Made by a program: the position numbers and the translations under genes. Below, piece by piece: positions 59,455-64,000 of a stretch of DNA of 64,000 bases (its first letter is position 1; each line of letters starts with the position of its first letter). The DNA is from Macquaria australasica. Taxonomy: Eukaryota > Chordata > Actinopteri > Centrarchiformes > Percichthyidae. The stretch spans positions 372,001 to 436,000 of the forward strand of contig SEMN01000405.1 in NCBI GenBank assembly GCA_005408345.1. Direction: 5' to 3'. The notes beneath the pieces are model-generated. The model was not told the DNA's origin, ran no database searches, and saw nothing but the letters and a program-made list of their open reading frames with translations.

Positions 59455-60085
59455 AATAGAGACAGAGCGCATTTAAGTCCCGCCCACACCGGAGGGGAAA
59501 CCAGTTCATCGCTCTCCATTGACTTTGTATTGCGTGAAGGTGCCTCCTTGTCACTTCGGCCTGCTAACAAACAACAGAAACATGGCTAACAGCTGCTGTG
59601 TGGTGGGATGCACCACCAACAGGGTCAAGAACCAGAACTAAGTTTTTATAAGCTGCTGAACCAAAAAACAGACTTTAAGAAGACAAGAGTGGAGACAGAC
59701 GTGAGGCATCAGCAGGAAGAATGGGAACACTGTGGGATCCTGACACTCCAGCATTTTGTCACTGGTCAGCCAAATGTCCAAATGTCAGTTTTAGGCTAAC
59801 TATACTGCTGTAAGTTAAGCTAAAGCAGTCTGACAGTTTGCAACTTGTGAAGCTAAATCAGAAAGCTATGCAGTATCATGTTTGCAAGAGCCTTAGCTAA
59901 CTACAGTAACTTAGCTTGAGAAGGGACACTGAGATAGATTGTCCTCTCTGGTAGACACAGGGCGCTAAAATAATCCTGAAATCTAATGTTTTTAGCTAGC
60001 TACAGGCATTTTGTTAGCGTTGTGGCGCTGATTGTTTTCCCCTCCGGTGGGCGTGGTTTTCAGAGTGTGACGCTCTGTCTCTATT
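59455..60085 (+). mobile_element. Inverted-repeat DNA transposon relic carrying a THAP domain
   Basis: The ends AATAGAGACAGAGCG at 59455 and, on the minus strand, the same 15 bases from 60085 are identical. After a short divergent spacer the similarity resumes: CCCGCCCACACCGGAGGGG on the left and CCACGCCCACCGGAGGGG on the right. The composite inverted repeat is therefore about 50 bases with gaps. If AT is taken as the duplicated target (59456-59457 and 60083-60084), the ends become AGAGACAGAGCG, which would suit an ISL2EU-type element. P- and Kolobok-type elements also carry THAP domains, so the superfamily is open. Inside lies a broken THAP domain (59582-59799), which shows that the parent was a protein-coding transposon. 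The rest of the interior has no recognisable catalytic domain. Confidence 0.85.
59582..59799 (+). pseudogene. Broken THAP zinc-finger domain
   Basis: THAP domains are C2CH zinc-binding DNA-binding modules found in several transposases and in host proteins derived from them. From the ATG at 59582 the frame reads MANSCCVVGCTTNR and reaches a stop after 19 codons. The match continues in another frame with LSFYKL, then EEW, and HFVTGQP near 59770. These correspond in order to the N-terminal C..CVVGC, the SFYRLP-like motif and the [C]xxHFxxG motif of THAP. The ATG lies where THAP proteins normally start. A frameshift near 59637 separates the halves. The Cys expected three residues before the second-half His appears as Thr, so even in principle a zinc ligand is lost. 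No downstream transposase is seen. Confidence 0.8.
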
Positions 60086-60766
60086 GCTTGAGCTTTAAAA
60101 AATGATGCTTATCACCAAATAAATAACCATTTGCTAGCTGGAATTACGTAAACAAAATATATAAATCTATTTATCAAATCATTTGTGACGAGTCTCAGAA
60201 CCTAAAGGGATTTTCTCCTGGACACACAAACCCATACACACACACAGATCAATTCATTAGCGTACAAAAGCTGCAATAATTACTCAACCATTTGCTCACA
60301 CCAACACTTGACTATTTGCTGCAAATATCAAGCTGCTTTTTTCATCACGTACCATGGGGGCAACAACAATAACTGTCTGCGTTGTGTCCTAAAAGCATTT
60401 CTGAGCCACTTACACCCACCACTCAGACTTTAACAGAACATAATATAGCCTCATTTGCATTCAGGGTCTTTAGGCTAAGGAGGCTGTAATAGACAGTGAC
60501 GGTACATATTACTGGTCTGCTGCTTTTCATTATGCAGCTAATGATTCCCTGTCAAGTTCTATTGTAAATGAACGAGGGGCAAAAAAAAAAGAGTGGGAGG
60601 GCAAAGAGAGGAAGACGACATCAGATACATACTGAAAAATGTGTCGAGAGATATTGCAAACTTAGCCGAAAATGTTGCAACTTTATCAGAAGACCAAAAC
60701 AAATCACTCATTTTATTTAGATGACTGTTATTGGAATATATAGTATATATTCAGTGGCTAAAACTC
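60086..60766. other. Single-copy DNA, no gene recognised
   Basis: No gene or repeat. An A10 run lies near 60580. Confidence 0.4.
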
Positions 60767-61304
60767 AAGGCCAGTTCAGACCAAAGATTCACGGCGAGAC
60801 GAGTTGAAACTTGCAACTACTTGCAACGTGCCGTTCTGCAGCATTGTGAAACCTGCCAGTTTACATCAATGCGACTAGACATAACAGGGTATCGTTTCCA
60901 TAGTAACGACTCTCTGTCCTTCCGTTCTAACTGCCGGCTTTTCAGGCTTTTTTTTTTGTAGCTGCATATAATTTGTAGCGTCTTAAAATATGAATGAGGA
61001 TAGTGATAGTGAGTTACTTGCTACAGTTGCATTTATATTATTGATGAAACGGTGAAAACATAAAAAAAACGAGGGGGTTGAGATGACCAGCTGACTTTGC
61101 TATGAGTTGATTGGCTGTCGAAACAGGTGATGTGCCTTATGTTCTAAAACCAGCCACTGGTGACTGGACAAGCTGAGTCTCAGGAGACGCCATCAGCCGG
61201 CTTGAGTCGAGCTGAGACGGGCCAGTTCACACCACTGCAACTTTTCCCTGCAAAGGTCTAAAACAGTTTCATCGCATCGTGACTCTTTGGTCTGAACTGG
61301 CCTT
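60767..61304. mobile_element. MITE with AAGGCCAGTTCAGACCAAAG inverted ends
   Basis: The left end AAGGCCAGTTCAGACCAAAG and the right end on the minus strand are identical over at least 21 bases. The similarity continues (ATTCACGG against AGTCACGA) for about 40 bases up to GAAAC. At 538 bases with no transposase frame, this is a well-preserved MITE. Direct flanks (AAAACTC and ATTGAAC) show no clear target duplication. The 76-codon frame at 60731 overlaps the left end and is not a gene. Confidence 0.88.
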
Positions 61305-61393
61305 ATTGAACAGAACCTGGGAGTTCCAATTTCACTTCAGATCTCTACAGAGAAAACTATGAATAAAATGTGTTTCCAGTGTCAAGGAAATTC

Positions 61394-61799
61394 TTAAGGA
61401 AATAAGAATTTTTGGAAATATGCTTAAAGTATCTGCTTTCTTCCAAAGAGTGAGGTGAAAAGATCAGTAACACTCTCATGGCCAAGTACAGAGCTAGACC
61501 CAGGAGGAGCAATTAGCTTACCTTAGCTTAAAGACTTGAAGCAGGAAGGAATAGTTAGCCTGGCTCTGTCCACAGTTCAAAAATACAAACATTGTGCTAG
61601 TGAGCTTTAGTAGATGTATTTTTGAAATTTGGCTAGCTGATTTGTCGTGCTTCAAATCTTTAAGCTAAGCTAATGGCCTCCTGGCTCTAGCTCCATACAC
61701 AGCTTTTATATACTTACCACAGATTGGCATACCCATATACTACTAAATGCTTATTTTCCAAATGGCCAAAAACATATTTGTACAGCAAAATTACATTAT
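61394..61799. mobile_element. TTAA foldback MITE, first of an abutting pair
   Basis: It starts TTAAGGAAATAAGAATTTTT. The left arm runs through 'acactctcatggcc' and 'gttagcctggctctgtcc'. The right arm is its approximate inverse ('taagctaagctaatggcc', 'tggctctagctccatac'), giving a long foldback. The right edge decays near the start of the next copy, and both may share one TTAA at 61800. Non-coding. Confidence 0.72.
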
Positions 61800-62236
61800 T
61801 TAAAGCAATAGTTTGGGCAAGAAAGCAAACAAGCTAATTTGCCAAAATGCCAGAGTTAGATGAGAAGATAATAAAAGAAAATACTCTAATGTCTGTGGGT
61901 TATTTATGAAGACAGACCTGAGAAGCGATTAGCTGAGCTTAGTTTAGCATTAAGACTGGAATCTAATGCTTCCTGACTCTAGCTTTACACTTAACACACA
62001 GGCTCCCGTCTCCGTGAAAAGGGTGTGTTAGCCTAGCTTAGCATAACGACTGGTAGCAGGGGAAAACAGCTAGCCTGGCTCCGACTAAAGTTCAAAAGTC
62101 CACCTCCCAACAACTAATGCTAAGCTAAGCTATCCGACTCTAGCTCCATAGTGAACGCACAAATATAGCAGTGGTATCAATCCTCTCATTTTGGAAAGCA
62201 AATACGTGAAGTGTCCAAAATGCCAGATTTCTTTAA
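61800..62236. mobile_element. TTAA foldback MITE, second of an abutting pair
   Basis: The left end is TTAAAGCAATAGTTTGGGCA and the right end on the minus strand TTAAAGAAATCTGGCATTTT. Both arms carry the family blocks in opposite orientation (GCTTAGTTTAGCATTAAGAC against CTAATGCTAAGCTAAGC). A second 'gcctagcttagcataacgactgg' block begins at 62031, so the copy also contains an internal duplication shared with the element at 50120-50371. Confidence 0.75.
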
Positions 62237-62717
62237 ATAAAGAGATTTCAATGTAAATATGTTTGTTGCCACTTTTCAAAAAAAAAAAAAAATCTATTTT
62301 TCTATTTCTAAAGGTAGCACCTGAGTAGGCTAATCTGTGGTAAGTATATAATCCCTATCAGTTACTTAGCAACAGCCATGGGGCAAGGCAGTAGAGTGAA
62401 CATGGGGATGGGTGAACACTGCAGCATGGCTCAACTGCCATTAGCTCTGCTTTGGTCTTAATAGGGAGAGTATATCATTCGGTCTAATTAGAATGCCAAT
62501 AGCAGGTCTCCCCAAGCGAATACACTTGATACACACACTCACACACACAAACGCCTGCATACATGCACACACACATACGGCCCTCCATTATTCACTGGTA
62601 ATTACGGTGTCAATACTCAGCTACACAGCAGCGTGGCCTCACACTAGCCATCGTTTAAACGCATAGATACACACACTATCCTTTAATTGCCCTTCAGTGA
62701 AATGCTTTAGCTTTTTT

Positions 62718-62720
<3 letters not shown>
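62237..62720. other. Unassigned DNA
   Basis: An A-run lies at 62279-62291. No gene is supported. Confidence 0.4.

Positions 62721-62771
<51 letters not shown>
62721..62771. repeat. (CA)25 microsatellite
   Basis: About twenty-five uninterrupted CA units, preceded by a T9 run. Confidence 0.97.
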
Positions 62772-62774
<3 letters not shown>

Positions 62775-62939
62775 GTCCCACTTGTGCATTCGTCCATTCA
62801 GACTCCCCACAGAGTAAATCTGCCACACTCTTACCACCCCCTACTGTGTTTCTATGCACGCAAACACACACACATACACGTACACGCTCATACGCAATGT
62901 CAAAGACTTGGTAGCGAGTTCATCAGTGTCACATCTCGC

Positions 62940-63210
62940 TCACCCTGTTTTTAACATCCCTCCGTCTCTTCTTTCTCTCTGTCTTGCCCCCAGAGACGTG
63001 CACATTGAAAAGCCATTTACTCTGTTGCTTAACTACAGTTCTCTTTCTGTCTTCCTCTCTTTCTTTTTGGTTGCTTCTCTCTCCCTTCTCTCTATTTCTC
63101 ACTGCCTTTTTTTTTGCATTTCTCTCTGTTTCTCTTCTTCTAACTTCAAGTGTCTTCTCTCTCTCCATCAGTATTTCTTTCTCCCTCTCTCTGGGCAGTC
63201 TATTCTGGTG
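62940..63210. repeat. Pyrimidine-rich tract
   Basis: About 270 bases are strongly C/T-biased on the + strand, with many TTTCTCTCT words. The 126- and 127-codon frames on the two strands (Ser/Leu/Phe-rich and Arg/Glu/Lys-rich) are composition artefacts. Confidence 0.85.
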
Positions 63211-64000
63211 ATTACTTTTCTGTTTGTAACCCATTAAAGCATCAACAAGACATGACAATGATATTGGCAATGGAATAGAGACAAATGGGACTAAAACACA
63301 GAAGCACACACATACAGTTCATTATCTCCCTTTATTTGTCCTTTGATTGGATGGATTTGAACTGCACTTTGGACAAGAGATACACATTACCATTACCAGG
63401 CTAAGTAAATCTCTTTTTATCATCAGAATGTCATCTCTCTGGTACAAACTGGCTCAAACAGCAGCAGCCACAGCTGAAAACTCAATGTGTCAAATGAAGG
63501 ACTGACTCTTTGAAGTGTGAAAATGTTAATGTAAAACATTTTTCTCTAAAAAATTAATACATGGCTGAAAACCCAGAAGGTGGTTTAACAACATGTACCA
63601 CTGTTCTGAGGGTATACTCTTCTAACCACCAGACTTTAAACCACTTCCAAATGTGGCTTGGATCCAATTTGCAAAAATCACATTTCATGTGGTCTTTTTG
63701 CTGTCCAGACTTTAAAATTAATCTGGATACAATCTGGATATGCCAAAAAAACGGATTTGGGCTGGCAGTTTGAACAAGGCCAAAGAGAGTGAGGGGGGCG
63801 TCAATCAAGCACATTCTGTACACGCCCACTGAGTCCTAATGAGAGGTCTAATCAGGCAACATAAGTGAAAACACCTGTGCAGGTGGACCACTTAAATGAT
63901 CAGAGCTCGTCATTTCATATCTGAAGCCACTAAGCAGTCTGACCTGACAACATGAATGTTAAATGAATGTGAACAGCCAATTGGCAGCTTTGAGCTCCGT
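63211..64000. other. Single-copy DNA, no gene recognised
   Basis: No gene can be supported. Two overlapping frames at 63554-63829 lie on opposite strands and lack motifs. Confidence 0.4.

Noticed and set aside
62854..63309. Two long frames of 126-127 codons on opposite strands
   Set aside because: Both are produced by the pyrimidine-rich tract (Ser/Leu/Phe on one strand, Arg/Glu/Lys on the other).

Overview
The window looks like non-coding nuclear DNA from a bony fish, most likely a percomorph (perch-like) teleost. The reasons are the very high density of (CA/TG)n microsatellites, AT-rich single-copy DNA without convincing exons, and interspersed repeats whose wording I recognise from percomorph genomes: the AGCATGCTAACATG family, the TTAA-flanked 'gctagcctggctctg' family, the 'tatagcgcc' family, a Tc1-like transposase relic and LINE tails. 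I find no host protein-coding gene, rRNA, tRNA, CRISPR array or prokaryotic operon. Nearly all open frames are chance frames or run through microsatellites (poly His-Thr or Cys-Val), so I do not call them as CDS. The window is probably intergenic or inside a large intron; I cannot tell which.

Layout. 0-7.5 kb: mostly single-copy DNA with an A-rich tract and two CA/TG+G(n) microsatellites. 7.5-18.4 kb: transposon-rich. It holds an AGCATGCTAA-family element, a 360-bp pyrimidine tract, a MITE with AAGGCCTTT ends, a TTAA-flanked MITE, a 1.43-kb hAT-like element with a near-perfect 8-bp target duplication into which a second 550-bp inverted-repeat element is nested, and a decayed Tc1-like transposase 3' part. 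18.4-24 kb: mostly unassigned, with a 27-bp perfect direct repeat about 580 bp apart. 24-29 kb: a dense block (TTAA MITE, ATTAGTTGATTA-type repeat, LINE 3' end, AGACTGTATATAAAG MITE, a repeat with a hairpin). 30.4 kb: a small CpG-rich minisatellite. 31.6-39 kb: a short inverted-repeat element, microsatellite clusters, an AGCATGCTAA copy split by a LINE tail, and a hAT-like end. 40-45.3 kb: two more repeats and a MITE flanked by TTA. 46.2-46.7 kb: a T/G-skewed degenerate tract. 48-58 kb: repeat fragments and the densest microsatellite cluster, including a telomere-like patch inside an interspersed repeat. 59.4-62.3 kb: the richest block, with an element carrying a broken THAP zinc-finger domain, a 538-bp inverted-repeat MITE, and two abutting foldback MITEs of one family. 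62.7-64 kb: a (CA)n, a pyrimidine tract and single-copy DNA.

How it works together: there is no pathway to describe. What the sequence records is a history of DNA-transposon insertion, nesting and decay, with microsatellites seeded between. The most informative items are the THAP-domain relic inside inverted repeats, the hAT-like element with its nested insertion, and the foldback TTAA family. Family assignments rest on terminal motifs, target duplications and remembered sequence similarity, not on database searches.
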